From contig CM056874.1 in the NCBI GenBank assembly GCA_029876055.1, positions 3,286,001-3,350,000 on the forward strand: DNA of 64,000 nucleotides, read 5' to 3'. The position numbers and the translations under genes were made by a program. Below, in pieces: positions 25,023 through 36,954 of this stretch. Every line of letters starts with the position of its first letter. Position 1 is the stretch's first letter. Below the pieces are notes generated by a model, which did no database searches, was not told where the DNA came from, and saw nothing but the letters and a program-made list of their open reading frames with translations. Origin of the DNA: Madurella fahalii. Taxonomy: Eukaryota > Ascomycota > Sordariomycetes > Sordariales.

Positions 25023-26028
25023 TTAGGCTAGCTGGAAAACGAGGCTCTCCACCGTGCCTTCATCCCTAGTGGATACCTGGATTCTCATCTGAGATACCTG
25101 CCGTATGTCGACGGACGTTCTGCCCAGCTGATTCAGCCACGGGAGTTTCGCTACCTGCTCTCTTGCCTCGGCAATACGCTCGTCATCGCCACAGCCCAAG
25201 TCTATCAGGATCTCGACTGTCCAATCGCTCAAGACATGCAACCTCACGTTGGTAGACATCAGCTCGGTATATCCTTGGTAAGAGCACGACAATATCGCCT
25301 CAAGGACGGGGTTGACCTGGCCGAAAATGGTTCTTGCTTTCGCGATGGGCACGTTTGCAAAGCCTGTCGCGAGCTTCGGCGGAGCTTCGACGGCGGGACC
25401 GCCATCTGACGGCCCACCCGGCTTGGTTGGCGAAAAGACCACATCCGGGACTCGGATGTGCGTATCTGAAAGGCACAACGTTGTTTAGCCCATGGCAACA
25501 GAACTACGGGCGGGCTCATCTTCTGCTTGTCCTCACCTTGACCATACTGCCTAACACAGTCAATAAGGGCAATGGGGTCATCCTTCCACAAGTACATTGC
25601 CAGGTCTATCCCGTCTTGTTAACGCCGTGCGTTACAGGTGTGAAGTAGGGGATATCAATGGTGGGCTTACCTAGAACAAAGTGTTTGTACAAAACCTGCC
25701 CATTCGTACAGTCTTGGAGTGTGCGCAGGTAGTGCAAGTGGTAGCTGTCCACTGATTCTGCTTCGTTGAGCCAGCACAGGGCCTCCTCCAAAACATCGGG
25801 GGATTTCTGGATCTTGTCCCATTCGGAACGGCGTAGTAACTTCGCTGCCCGCACGATTCCAGGAACAGTTACTCTGGACCGGTGAAAAACCCCGTTTTCT
25901 TCCGCATATCGACTTCGGGCAGTAAGCTCGACGATTTCTTTGGCGACATGATGGTCAGGTGGTGCCTCCCGAGCCTTGACCTTTTTGAGGATCTCGAGAG
26001 CGTTGTTGTACACGCGGGAAGACACCAT
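25023..26028 (-). CDS. Unknown conserved-looking protein (292 residues)
   Basis: Exons are complement(join(25023..25465,25537..25614,25671..26028)). All junctions keep frame, with donors GTAAGC and GTGAGG. The N-terminal half is helical and charged (NALEILKKVKAREAPPD, IVELTARSRYAEE, AAKLLRRSEWDKIQ). The middle carries VLYKHFVLDGIDLAMYLW. A Pro/Gly linker follows (TKPGGPSDGGPAVEAPP), then an alpha/beta C-terminal domain with LHVLSDWTVEILIDLGCGDD and SVDIRQVSQMRIQVS. I see no catalytic motif, signal peptide or membrane segment. The gene is convergent with the 79-residue gene. A degenerate repeat array lies directly upstream of its start. The family is unrecognised. Coding status is well supported by splicing consistency. 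Confidence 0.72.
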
Positions 26029-26062
26029 GGTGAGTTGTGCGCTCAGGCTTGCGAGTGAAGTT

Positions 26063-26560
26063 GATGGTTGACAGCGGTTGAAGAGACTTGCGACAAGAGA
26101 GGGTAGCGGTGAAGGAGAAACAGATAACAGGATTTGCGGAAAGATCTGGGAAAAAGTTGGGTTGGGCAGCGTTGGAAGAGCAGGCCTGGGGCGTGACAGC
26201 GGTTGAGATGATTTCCGGCGAGACTCGGAAACGGATCAGTGGCTAACAGTGCCCGGAAACAGACTGCCTGCACCAAACCTGCAGCTATGCAGAGGCTGAA
26301 GAACAGACCTGGGTAATGACAGCGGTTGAAGAGATTTACGAGAAGGTTTGGAACAAACCTCGGTCGTGGGGACCAATGCAAGAATAAACCTGGGGGTCGA
26401 CGGCGGTTGGAAGCTCCGCCGGCTGAGAGTGATCTACGCCACGACCTAGGAACAGACCTCGGAGGTGACGGCGGGTTTGAGGGAATTTGTGTCGGGGCTC
26501 TGTGGATTGACATGAGTTGAGAACTGGCCTGGGGAGTGACAACGGTTCAAGAGAACCGAA
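26063..26560. repeat. Degenerate interspersed minisatellite, about six copies
   Basis: A core close to AACAGACCTGGGGNGTGACA followed by GCGGTTGAAGAGATTT recurs at about 26070 (partial), 26181, 26301, 26382, 26451 and 26521. Copies are separated by roughly 70-120 bp of unrelated or further diverged sequence and share 70-90 percent identity by eye. The array sits from 35 bp upstream of the ATG at 26028 outward, so it overlaps that gene's 5' leader and promoter. Confidence 0.8.
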
Positions 26561-29500
26561 GGGCTAGCGCGGTAAGTTGGCTTCAACCAAAGGCAAGGCG
26601 CAGAGTGTTGAGAAATCTTGCGCCAACCGGACCTTCGAGGAGTCCACCAAGGCAAAACACTAATGTAGTCCACACCCCATGCAAGTACTAGTAGCGGCTT
26701 CACGAGGAAGACGTGCATCTTCTATTCAGGTAATGGCGGCGAACTAACAAAACACTACACACTTTGATGTTGACGCTGTACCGTTCTGGTTCAGAGGCTC
26801 ACTGATCCTCAACAACGGAGTAGCCGAAGTCGACAGTGCCCTGGTCCAAAACTCACCCCTTAAGTTCCCCAGCCTCGCTCCATTGATTATGAGCTGGGGC
26901 CGGACCTGCTCGATCGTTCCCATGGCGTTGTCATACGGTCAGAGGCACTTCCTGCTGGCCAGCCGGACTTGTTCCCCAGTGGCGCTAAGAACATGGTAGC
27001 AGGGCTTCTTCATGAAATAGCCAGCAGAGCTCCATGTCAAGTGAGCCTTGGTGATTACTACGTTGATGTTGAATTAGGTCGTGGTTGACACGGAGAATCG
27101 GATAAAACGAAGTTGTACCTGGTACATTTCATGGTCACGGGGGGAGGAACGGGTGCCCTAGGATACAGATACATTGCCACTTCCATCAAATGCTCCCGTC
27201 TGCTCACACGGCCCTGTGGCGCCGCCTGTGTGAGGGCAGAGGCAGGCAGGATCTTGTATCCCAGTCCCCGTCAATGATTCCAGGCCATGACTCGGAGAGT
27301 GTTGGGAACATCTCTATCTCAATGAAGCGATGACCTGACAACTCTCCTGGCGGAGCACGAAACCTGCATCTCCCCTCCTTATTCCCTTTTCTGTTCGTTG
27401 TGACCCCCTCACGATCTGCTACACACATACACGCACACACACAGACACACACACAAAAAAAAAAAAAATGAAATAAAGAGGGAAAGAAACAAAGAAACAA
27501 GGAAAGAAAGAAGGAAGGAAAGAAAAGATCCAGCTAAACTTTGTGCGATGCGGTAAGGCAGCAAAGAACAAGAGATCAAACTACTGGAAGAGTGCTAACC
27601 AAGACAGAGTGCATCGACAGGCGCTTAAAGGGGGAGACTCTCAACTGTCTGCGTTCTCATCGCCAGCCTGGCAACCTCCCTTTGTTTCGGTCCCACCTTC
27701 AAAGCTTCTCCAAGCGCATTTCTCCGATAACGTACGACGCGTTCAAGTCAATCCAAGAGACCGATGTCCCCTATATGCTCCCTCGGCTCAACACTCCCGA
27801 TCTCGGGGACATGAGACCGGCTCAGTTCAGTATCATGGTACCCAACGATCTCCCCTGTGTTCCCCCACTCGCGTTGAGACTTGGCGAGTTCGAGTCCGAG
27901 ACAACGAGCTGCTTACAAGAAGTTGGGTGAATGGCAACAAAGAGCCTAGGGCCACCAGGTTTCCCGCTTACGCCGTCGTCAACATGGCACTGGCTTGGGA
28001 CTGTGTTGTTGGCCAGCGTCTCTGTCGAGAATGGGGCTCTGGATTAAGGCCGCAGACATGCCGTTTTCGGTTATAGAACGTCTGCTCTGTTCGAAATATG
28101 CGAGACCGACCCTCCGGCTTTCAGGACATGACGTTGTCTAACCGAACCTCTCAGACGATGTGCGCAGGTGACATTCCACGGCTCCGCGTCGATTACCTCG
28201 GCAGGCGCTGGTGAGTGGCTGTCCAGAAAACTTCTAAGTTAACCCCCTTCTATCTATGTCCTTAAGTCTGTCTCCATACATGCTGCCAGCCTCCAAAGAC
28301 TAGCTAGGAGTTTGCATACACCGAGAATAGTGTAGGTGTTACCATCTTGAATGCCGAGCTGATAACGTGCTGTTTGTTCCAAGCCAGCAATCAGCTTCCG
28401 CATAGAGCAATGAGTGCTGCCCTTATTAGTACTAATAGAGCGACTAGAGGACGTACCGTTTCCATCTGCTCTGGTTTATGCCGCACGCCTCGACAACCAT
28501 GAACAGTTCCCATGGCTCATTCGATACCAAGATTGCCGGCGCGTTAATACTCAGCAGAATCGCCTCCCATGGAGGCACGTGGTCGTTTTGCAACTGTTGT
28601 GTCCGTCCTCTGCCGTTCAGCATCAACCTCATCCGATGGTAACAAGCCGCCATCCATACTCCCAGCTAACCAAAGTCTCTTCTTCAATGCCAGTATTCGT
28701 CTTGGTCTCAACCGTCAACCTGGGATGAGAGATACCGCAACCGCTCATACTGGACCGCATCAGTCCCTCGCTCAGCATAGGGTTATGCGTTAACGAAGCA
28801 CCTGATACGGTGAGCAAGCAATGCGGAAATGGCTGTATCGGAAGTAGACTGGGCTAAACCCGTGTCAAGGACGGGGCGTAGACGACGGTTTTGTGATAAA
28901 AATGTATTGCCCTTGCTCAGATTGGTCTCGAGTAGTAGCCTAAGCCAAATCGCTGCAGACGATTGCATTCGATCGCCTTCTTAGTTTCTACAGCGAAAGC
29001 CTTTTTCCCTGAACCGAATTCCGACCGGGTAGTAAATGTATCCGATCTCCATGGCGTCGTGCCCGATCTCGTGTTTCTGGCGTCCGAGGACGCGCCAATC
29101 CAGTGGAGCCATGCGAATCCCGCCCTCGGCACCTCTCTCTTGTGTGTCGCCGCGTACGTCTGATACTAGCGTGATGCGATTCATCGGAAGTGGCTGCAGC
29201 GGCGTCCTCGCTGAGTATAATCGCACATGATGGCGGGTGCCATTCTGGTAGTACTACGGGGCGTGACAGGCAGTTCTAACGATGGACCGAGACACGGAAT
29301 TGGGAATGGTGGCAGTGACGATGGAAGCAGCGGCAGGTGCCACAGGACTTTGTCCACTCCATCCCTAGCAATCCGCTGGTTTTCTAAGGAGGCGTGCAAG
29401 ATCGCTTTCACAGCTCATTTTCCTGTCCATTCCCCCATTCCTTCGATCGAGTGCTGCTATTAACGGCTAACGTTATTTCCATAGATGATGATGGGAGGAC

Positions 29501-31032
29501 TACGATGAGTATTTCCCTCTCGAGGACGATGCTGACCGCCATCGCTCCTGGAAATGACCGCTGTCATCTGTGACGAATCACACCACATTGAAGGCTGCGT
29601 CATTGCCGACTGGACAGCAGCCTCTGCCGAACGACAACCACCTACATCTCTACCCTGACACACAACACCCCGAGGCGCCGTGCCAAGCGAGCGTGTCTGC
29701 AAAGTGATGCTCTTACATCAACTTCTTCACGCAGACTACTGGCTGCCGGCGAAAGTATGGTCCGATAGCAGCTGTCAAGGAAGTTTCGTTAGTACTCGCG
29801 TCTGTTACCGCACCCGATCTCATCACTGAGCAGTTCCGCTCCATCTGAGAGATTCGACTTTGTCCCTTCCATGTCTTCTTCAATCCGAACTTTTAAAGTT
29901 GTCCCGTCGCTTTTGACCTCAGAAACCGTAGTCCCCTTCACCTCACAGCGCTCATTGGTATTGCCTACTGGGCTCACAGGGGAGGCTGTCCCTTGGCAGC
30001 CACTTTGTCTTGGACCTTAGGGGGTGATGTGCAGTGGTAATAATAAGATAGAAATACTCTAATTAACTAAACGCGTGGACCATTCACAACAAGGGAACGT
30101 CTAAAGCCCAGGACTGCTTAAAGGGAAGACAAGCATGGAGCACAGACTGGGAGTGTCGAGCTTGGAAACGCCAGCAGTGTCTGCAACTCCATCCATTGGA
30201 CCGAAGAAAACGCGGTGTCACGGGTCTCTTCCTAGACTGAATTGGGGTTGTCACAGTTATGAGATGCAGATAGAAGGCCTATGCAATGATAATCTTTCTG
30301 AATGCTCGAGAAATGATTCGGCCTCCCTGGTTCCGCAAGGGAGCCTCCGAGGCAGGCGTACAAAGGGCTGAGGGCCTCTCAACCTGTCATCTGCTGGCCC
30401 AGTGTGTCCTTCATCAGTCGGCTTCGCAAAACCTAGACGCGCTGTATATTGTCGGCAACTAGTCTGCCGTAGACATGACCAGGAAACCAACAATAGATTA
30501 GCTACACCATCATGCTCATCTGCGTCTGTAGATACTTATCGCACCACCCATGTTCCTCAGATAAAATGACGTATCTATGACGCCAGCACTACTCCCCGTC
30601 TTCCTAAGTGTAAGTCTCATCCTCGTTCACGTGCTACTACCTCTGAAACCTGTCACTCCGAGCTGGCCCTGCGAAACTTCGAGTGGTGTGCGTGGAATGG
30701 ACATGATTGGGCTACGGCTGTCGTTGCCTGGTAGATAGGCGAGGCAACTCGTACTGTACAAGTGCGTCTCAGTTACGGAAGGCATCAGCGAACCAGTGGC
30801 ATGGATACGGCGGTGGATGCAGTGTGGTCCGACTCGAAAACGGCGTGCGTCGCAACAGAAACAACCAGTGTGTGAAAGAAAAAAGACCGAGAAGAGAGGT
30901 GGGGCTGCTTCGGCTGCTTTCCACTCACGTGCTTACGCGACATTAGCTTGAGACCTCGAGAAGCTGCCAACCCCTCAAGTTTATTTTCCATGTGCTGAGC
31001 TTCACTTCGCAGCTTCAACTACCCATTTTATA
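26561..31032. other. 4.5 kb gene desert
   Basis: I recognise no gene. Short open frames (for example 27541-28076 plus, 28981-29226 minus, 29789-29977 minus) have protein-like patches but no family, start context or splice structure I can defend. Some may be relics. A GTACTGTAC copy is at 30751-30759. Confidence 0.5.
27421..27530. repeat. Compound microsatellite: (AC)n, A-run, purine GAAA/GGAA tract
   Basis: An ACACAC-rich block (about 27421-27454) is followed by a run of about 14 A and then an imperfect GAAA/GGAA purine tract. This is simple-sequence DNA in an intergenic desert. Confidence 0.9.
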
Positions 31033-32172
31033 ATGAAGGTATGGACCCTCGACCCTTCCGATATATCGGGGAGACTGCTAATATTTGCCCAGGATATTCT
31101 AGTCGCTGATAGGTACCGTGTCGACCGTAAAATCGGCGAAGGAGGGTTCGGCCTGGTCTATTCTGGTACGACGCGGTTCATGGCTTCCCAAGTTGCCGCT
31201 GACCCCAGCAGGGACCGATCTCCAATCGGGCGAGGAGGTCGCCATTAAGCTCACATATATTCGAGACGACCCGGAGGCGCTCCGAGCCGAGAAGGATACA
31301 TATGAGGCGCTGTCAGGTGGGGTCGGCATACCGCGAGTGCGGTGGTTCGGGCAGGAGTGTGATTTCTACGCGCTGGTCCATGATGTCCTCGGCCCATCAC
31401 TCGAGGATTTGTTCAACTACTGCGACCGGAAATTTTCACTCAAGACTATCCTCCTCATCGCCGACCAGGCCATCTCCCGAATCGAATATATCCATTCGAA
31501 GGGCTTTCTCCATCGCGATATCAAGCCAGACAACTTCCTAATGGGCATCGGGAGGCAGGGAAACATACTCTACACGATTGACTTTGGCCTCGCTAAGGAG
31601 GTTTCCGATGCTGAGAGGCGCAAGAATGTAGAGGGCCTCCCACTGGGCGGCACTCGGCGGTACGCAAGCATCCGCAACCACAACGGCCGTGGTAGGTACT
31701 TCATTGCAATCCCATTCTGCCAGTTACTAAATCGCGTGAAGAACAGTCGTGGGGCGACGACTTGGAGTCCCTTGGATACATCTTCGTGTATTTCGCTCGC
31801 GGCACTCTGCCGTGGCAGGGCCTTAAGGCCGCCACGGAAGAGGAAAGGGACGAGCGGATCAAGGAGATTAAAGAGAGCCTATCGGGTGAAGCGCTCTGCG
31901 ATGGTTTTCTCCCCAGAGAATTTGCCACGTACATCGACTACACCCGGTCCTTGCGTTTTGATGACAAGCCCGACTACTCATACCTTCGTAGGCTTCTCCG
32001 TCGTCTATTTGCAGCGAAGGGGTTCAAACACGATAATGTCTTCGACTGGACGGAGAAACTATTCTACGAGATGCAGAGCAAGGTCAACAGCAAAGCGCCT
32101 TTGACACAAAAGAAGCCACGGAGACGAGTAGTCCCGAACCCAAAGAGGCCCAAGAGAGGTCGACGACGGTGA
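31033..32172 (+). CDS. Casein kinase 1-like protein kinase, divergent paralogue
   Basis: Exons are join(31033..31038,31093..31165,31212..31691,31742..32172), 329 residues. The CK1 kinase domain runs in order: Gly loop GEGGFG, VAIK lysine, [11 protein letters not shown], the CK1 signature [19 protein letters not shown] (DFG), [32 protein letters not shown] and [18 protein letters not shown]. All catalytic residues are present. Differences from typical CK1 are a degenerate glycine loop (EGGFG for SGSFG), a shortened activation segment before RRYASI and a short basic C-terminal tail ([19 protein letters not shown]). The first intron is 54 nt and leaves an open frame if retained, so the N-terminus is either [10 protein letters not shown] or [10 protein letters not shown]. 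It is probably a duplicated Ser/Thr kinase, and nuclear localisation through the basic tail is inference. Confidence 0.85.
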
Positions 32173-32277
32173 GGTTAGGGCAGCTTGAGGAACGCGCGAG
32201 CGGTCATCATCTCCTAACGGGATACCCCTATGATTCAGTTGTAGGGCCGCCTTGACCTGTTTCTGTCTAAGAGAAAG

Positions 32278-32780
32278 GCTTGAGCTCTCCGTTCCAGCCA
32301 TCCGACTTCTCTACGATCCTACGTGATAAACCCCCTACCCTTGCGTCCCTTGAGGATCACCAGATAATCCATAACGACATCAAGCCGGCGGGACAATTGC
32401 ATACTCGGCCGAGCGCGGCGCTGTTTCCTTCGATTTGGAGATCGCTACTTTTGCCCATGACAATGGCCCTATTGGAGGAACGGTTTGGTATATCCCGCTG
32501 GAGTTCGAAAAAACGGAAACCGTGGTGTCCTAGGGAACGCCCCTGGGCATTGAGGGTCACAATGCTCTACGTCGTGGGAAAATGGCCTTTGGGAAAGCAC
32601 ATCCGCAAGCTAGCGGATCTATGATGTGTCTAACAGGGATGAGGGGCCATATCGGCGCATCATGGACTGGGCGGGGTTGGTTGCTGTGACGAGGGAGAAC
32701 CCAAATAGCATAAATATGACAGAGCAACTCGTCCATCAGATGTTAAACGACAACCCAGTTTCGGGGATCCGAGCCACGCA
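32278..32780 (+). pseudogene. Protein kinase fragment, frameshifted
   Basis: Pieces of a fungal Ser/Thr kinase domain occur in order across frames: ASLEDHQIIHNDIKPA (catalytic loop with HNDIKP), then in another frame VSFDLEIATFAH and GGTVWYIPLEF, then WALRVTMLYVVGK, and finally YRRIMDWAGLVAVTRENP and TEQLVHQMLNDNP near the end of the domain. The DFG motif is changed to FDLE and there are internal stops. No N-lobe is seen. It lies 106 bp downstream of the CK1-like gene but belongs to a different kinase subfamily (HNDIKPxN type), so it is not a simple tandem copy of it. Confidence 0.78.
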
Positions 32781-34238
32781 GGGTCCGGAGTCATCATGCA
32801 ATTGAAACTCTTTACACCCCTCTATGCATGCTCGCCACTTGTGCTGTAAATGCGGTCACGATCTCGACTGTCACAAAGGATGCATGAGCTACCTTAGTTA
32901 CCACCCGAAGTAAGGCACCTTAATGACCAAGCCGGTAACGGCATCTATGTCCACTAATTGACAATGACAACAGGATTTGGGACATAGGCTAGGCTAGCTA
33001 AGAACTGATTGATAGCTAGAATTACACGGCGTGGATGCGTTGCTGGTACTGCACCCACTAGAGGAGGGACGTCTCTGTCATGATGTTGCCACCACTCACC
33101 CCTTGCGCCCTGCACTAGCAATGGAAGCTTGAATGGCACCACCATAGTATCCAACTAGGCACTGGTATCACAACATAACCTAAATACGAAGTCGCCATAT
33201 TGCCCAGTTAAGTATCATCAGTTCATGATTGCCGGCGCTGGGCGCTTAATGCCCAGGTAATAACAAAAACCCCCTTCCTCCCGCCGGGTCGCCGCGATCG
33301 CGTATAGGTAAGGCCGGCCGGTGAGGGCAGAACACCCGAAGATATATTACTTGCATGCGGATTGAAACATCACGACAAAGTTCCAGAAAAGAACTGGGGA
33401 GGAGCAGGTAAGCCACCTTCTGGTGAAGCACCCTCAAGTTGTAACGATGACATCCACTCTTAACACATCCACGAGTTAGATTTAACAAATGTCTTGCCGT
33501 CTATTATCATGGTGCGCCGGTCCTTCTACTACGATATAACCATTCGGGTTTTGGGCCGTTAGACGGGGAATTCCAACCTCGGTGCTGCTCATTCAACAGA
33601 CACCTCGTAATAAATTCTGGGAGCCCCAGTTCCTTGCTCAACCAGGCCGATGTTGTGGTCTTCTCTTATCCAATGCTCGATGCAAACCGACTCTGCCCCT
33701 AACCCCCAGTCATGGTTGTGCGTGAGCCGATGGGACAACGTCCATCATTTCAATTTCAACTCGGAACCCCCCAGCAGACTTAGACTTCACGCCGCCCATG
33801 TTCCACTTCCACCCCAATACCTGAAGCTAGCGCTTCTCGTTTCCAGTACCGAATTTAGGGTGTCCTCAGTGAGCCGAGCAAATACATGAAATGGCTAGAA
33901 AGAAATTGAAAGCCATCGCCACGATTCAATGCATTGTATCAGGATACTGTTGGTACGAAGTGTGGTGGGTAAATGGCGACATGGTGATTCGCGGAAGCGG
34001 CGTTGATACAAAGCCTTGGTGAGACAGCAAAACGGGGAAACCGATACCGCTGGTCCTGCGACGTTAATCGCATTCATGCCGTACAAATCAAGTGAGAAAA
34101 AAGGAATAGCTGTCAACGCTGGCGCCGAAGCTATATTAACAAAGTAGAATTCTCCCTTCCGAGACGGCCCTTCCCTGAGCGCTGAGGCTATCTACAATGC
34201 TAGAGTACACAAAGAAAAGGGGGAATCTGAGAGCGTGT
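32781..34238. other. Gene-poor spacer
   Basis: I see nothing recognisable in about 1.5 kb between the kinase relic and the ATP synthase subunit d gene. Confidence 0.5.
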
Positions 34239-34968
34239 TTATAGCACAGAGAGGTCGCCGAATCTCTCCTGTTGGCAAAAAGTCAGCTTCATACTACCCT
34301 GGGAAAGAAATGTCATGATTTGAAAGGGTAGACGCACCTTGTAGCCCGGCACAGACCAGCGGCCCTTGGACACGAGCTTGGCAGTCTTCTCGTCGATGGA
34401 CGGCTCGGCAGCGGCAACCTCGTCGACGGTGAGTTCTTCAAACGGCCGGGCCTCCTCAATGTTCCTGAGCGTCTTCTCCAGGTCCTTGAGCTCGAGGTCG
34501 ACCTTCTCCTTGGTGGCCTCGGCGTTCCTGATGGCCTCGACTTCGAAGGCCTCGATGGCCTTGAGCTGACGGGCGACGTCGTAGGTGGCGGGCTGGAAGG
34601 CGTTGAAGCGCTTCTCGATCTCGTCGACGATGGCCTGGTTCTTGAGCACCTTGCGGTAGTGGGCGAAGTCGACCGTCGTCGGCAGCTCCGAGAGCATCTG
34701 CACCTTGCGGCGCACGTCGTCGTTGCGTTTCTTGAAGGCCTGGAGACCGGCCACCGTCTGGCCGCGCAGGCCGAGCGACGTCGTGATCTTGGCCCAATCG
34801 ACCTTGAGAGCTGCGCTTCGCTGTTTTTCGAGCAAAAAGACAAAATTAGCTCAGCTCGACCGGCCGCGGACTTTGCACCGCCCGCATCCTGCTGCGCGCC
34901 AATGCGCAGAAAACCGATTCCCAGCAGGGGTACAAGCCCAATTGACCTGGAGGACGTACCGTGGCCAT
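34239..34968 (-). CDS. ATP7: Mitochondrial ATP synthase subunit d
   Basis: Exons are complement(join(34239..34268,34338..34820,34960..34968)), 173 residues, the standard length. Exon 1 encodes only MAT. Exon 2 carries [20 protein letters not shown], then [16 protein letters not shown], the helical mid-region and GRWSVPGYK. The last exon encodes ERFGDLSVL. Donors are GTACGT and GTGCGT. It forms part of the peripheral stalk of F1Fo ATP synthase in the mitochondrial inner membrane. It is the first of three tandem minus-strand housekeeping genes. No anomaly apart from the tiny first exon. Confidence 0.95.
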
Positions 34969-35476
34969 TTTTGTGGTAGTTCTGAGGTGCTCGGAGAAGT
35001 GGGGAGTTGAGTCGCTGTCGTTGCTTCGAGTTTGCCGGATGCAAGCAACATCCGCCGGGGCGCGCTGGGGCTTGTCACGTGACTACTCACGGGAGGAACC
35101 GGCACAGGGTCGCGAACCCGGGGACCCCAGATCCTTCGGGGTTTGGATGTGAATGTCGAATTACGTAGGTATGGATAATTGGGCTGAGATACTACTACAT
35201 AGCTGACGGGAAGCGTTCTAGAGTATGGGCAGGGCTTTGCGGGAGTTAAAGAGTCCCTGAGAAACAGTATTGTCGCAAGCCTCACGGCTCGAGCGAATTC
35301 GTCCATATCAAGCACCGAGATCAACAGAGCACGATTGCAGGGAAAGCCTGTCTAGTAGCTCGAATTTTGGCCACCTAACTGACCCAGCAATGAAGCTGTG
35401 GCGCCGGAAACTTGGCGGGCTTTTGCCCAATAAGAATATGCCGAAACACAGAAACGACCCGTAGCGCCTACCCAGA
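34969..35476. other. Intergenic, promoter of subunit d gene
   Basis: This 508-bp spacer holds the promoter of the ATP synthase subunit d gene and the 3' flank of NAC alpha. No gene is seen. Confidence 0.6.
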
Positions 35477-36249
35477 CTAGACACTCAATGCCATGATTGA
35501 GTTGACTATGTCGTTGTCGTTCTCTTTCAATGCCTTGATAGCCTTCTTCCGGGACACATTGGCTTGGGTCATGACGAGCTCGATATCTTTATCCTCGATG
35601 CCCTCAGCGTCAACCTCCTCGCCATCGTCTTCCTCCTCCTCCTTGGCGTGCTCGTGCTTGTGGTCGTGGGCGTGGCCGGCGTGATCGTGCTCAGCAGTCT
35701 GGCTGGCGAGCTGTTGGGCAGCAGCAGCCTGGGCGCTGGCGTTAAGATCCTCGATCTTGGCCTCACCGAACACGCTGTACAAGTGTCAACCGCAGGCTCC
35801 CATCGAGATCATTGCCGGTATATCCTTACATGTATGTGTTGCTGTTGGGAGACTTGTAGACCTCGGGGTTGTTGATCACGAAGAGAATCTAGCCGTATCG
35901 GTTAGCCGCCTGTTTTTCTCCGTCCCCCGCGTCCGAACCGCGCCGGCTCCGGCTTTGCCCCGCACGGCAGCAGTGTCCGGACTGCAAACCCCCGTCCCAT
36001 TGCACTCACGTTCTTAGGGCGGCGAAGGGTGACGCGGGTGATACCCTGCACGCGGGTGAGGTGCAGCTTCTCGATAGCCTTGCGAGCCTTCTTCTCGTTG
36101 CGTGAGTGGATTACGGCAGTCGAGCCAGCCGGGATGCTGGCATCGGCAGCCTCGACCTCGGACTCGTCGCTGGACTCGTCATCGAGCTCCTCGACCGTGG
36201 GCTTCTTAGTCTCCTCATCGGGGAGCTCCTCAACGCGGGGGTCAGCCAT
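35477..36249 (-). CDS. EGD2: Nascent polypeptide-associated complex subunit alpha
   Basis: Exons are complement(join(35477..35774,35830..35888,36010..36249)), 198 residues. The acidic N-terminus ([20 protein letters not shown]) is followed by the NAC domain: [41 protein letters not shown] and [12 protein letters not shown] His/Asp/Glu-rich linker ([12 protein letters not shown]) leads to the C-terminal UBA domain ([20 protein letters not shown]...DIVNSIMAL). Both introns keep frame within the NAC domain. It acts on the ribosome as a heterodimer with NAC beta, shielding emerging chains and preventing mistargeting to the ER. No anomaly. Confidence 0.95.
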
Positions 36250-36954
36250 CTTGAAAGCTAGCGGGTTGACTCTGTTAGCTTCCCAACCCTGAGCACAACA
36301 TAATCGCTATTAACTAGCTGCAAGGCACAGGGCTTCCCAAGCCAGCCAAAGAGATGCCGCAGGAACATCTTGAACCTGACTCACCTTGGTGCAAAAAAAT
36401 GCCGTCAAAGGTTGGTATGCGGGGGTTAGACGAGCTGGCAGGCCGTGGTGGGAAGAAATGTTCGGATCCAATTTTCAGGTAGGGCTTGTCTGTGCATCGA
36501 ACTTACACACAAGTGACGCTAGTCCTGATTAGGTAATCACGGTAGCTCCATAGCCTTGGTTCATCGGGGATGCTGGGTCGCGCATCACCGGGCAAAGGCC
36601 AAGACTGGACCTGGACGGGAGCAATCCAAGAACGAAACAGGTAGAGCAGAAGCGGCGCCTTCATGGCATTCCCAGAGTTTCCTATTCTGATAGCTCACAG
36701 ACCTCGCCGGCCTGGCGCCGTATTTGTGGCAGAGGCAACAGCCCATTGGGTTATGTTTTTGGCTTAATTTCGCATTTTCCATATGACGCCGGTCACTTTT
36801 TGATGTCGTGACATACAGGTCTTCCGAAAGCGACGCAAAGAGAAACCCAGCAGCCCTAATATGCTGATGTTCATGCAGACCGTTCCAGAATACCTTCCTC
36901 CCCCAGAAAAGCCATGCCGAACCAAACGCTCCCCCTCTAAAACAGCCCATCGAC
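36250..36954. other. Intergenic, promoter of NAC alpha gene
   Basis: No gene is recognised. A 121-codon minus-strand frame at 36585-36950 has no family signature and lies in the eL14 3' flank. Confidence 0.5.

Noticed and set aside
26063..26560. Repeat array considered as a CRISPR or as a coding repeat
   Set aside because: Fungal nuclear context, diverged irregular spacing and no repeat-spacer regularity exclude CRISPR. The 157-codon minus-strand frame through it starts from a plausible codon but the repeats do not preserve frame between copies.
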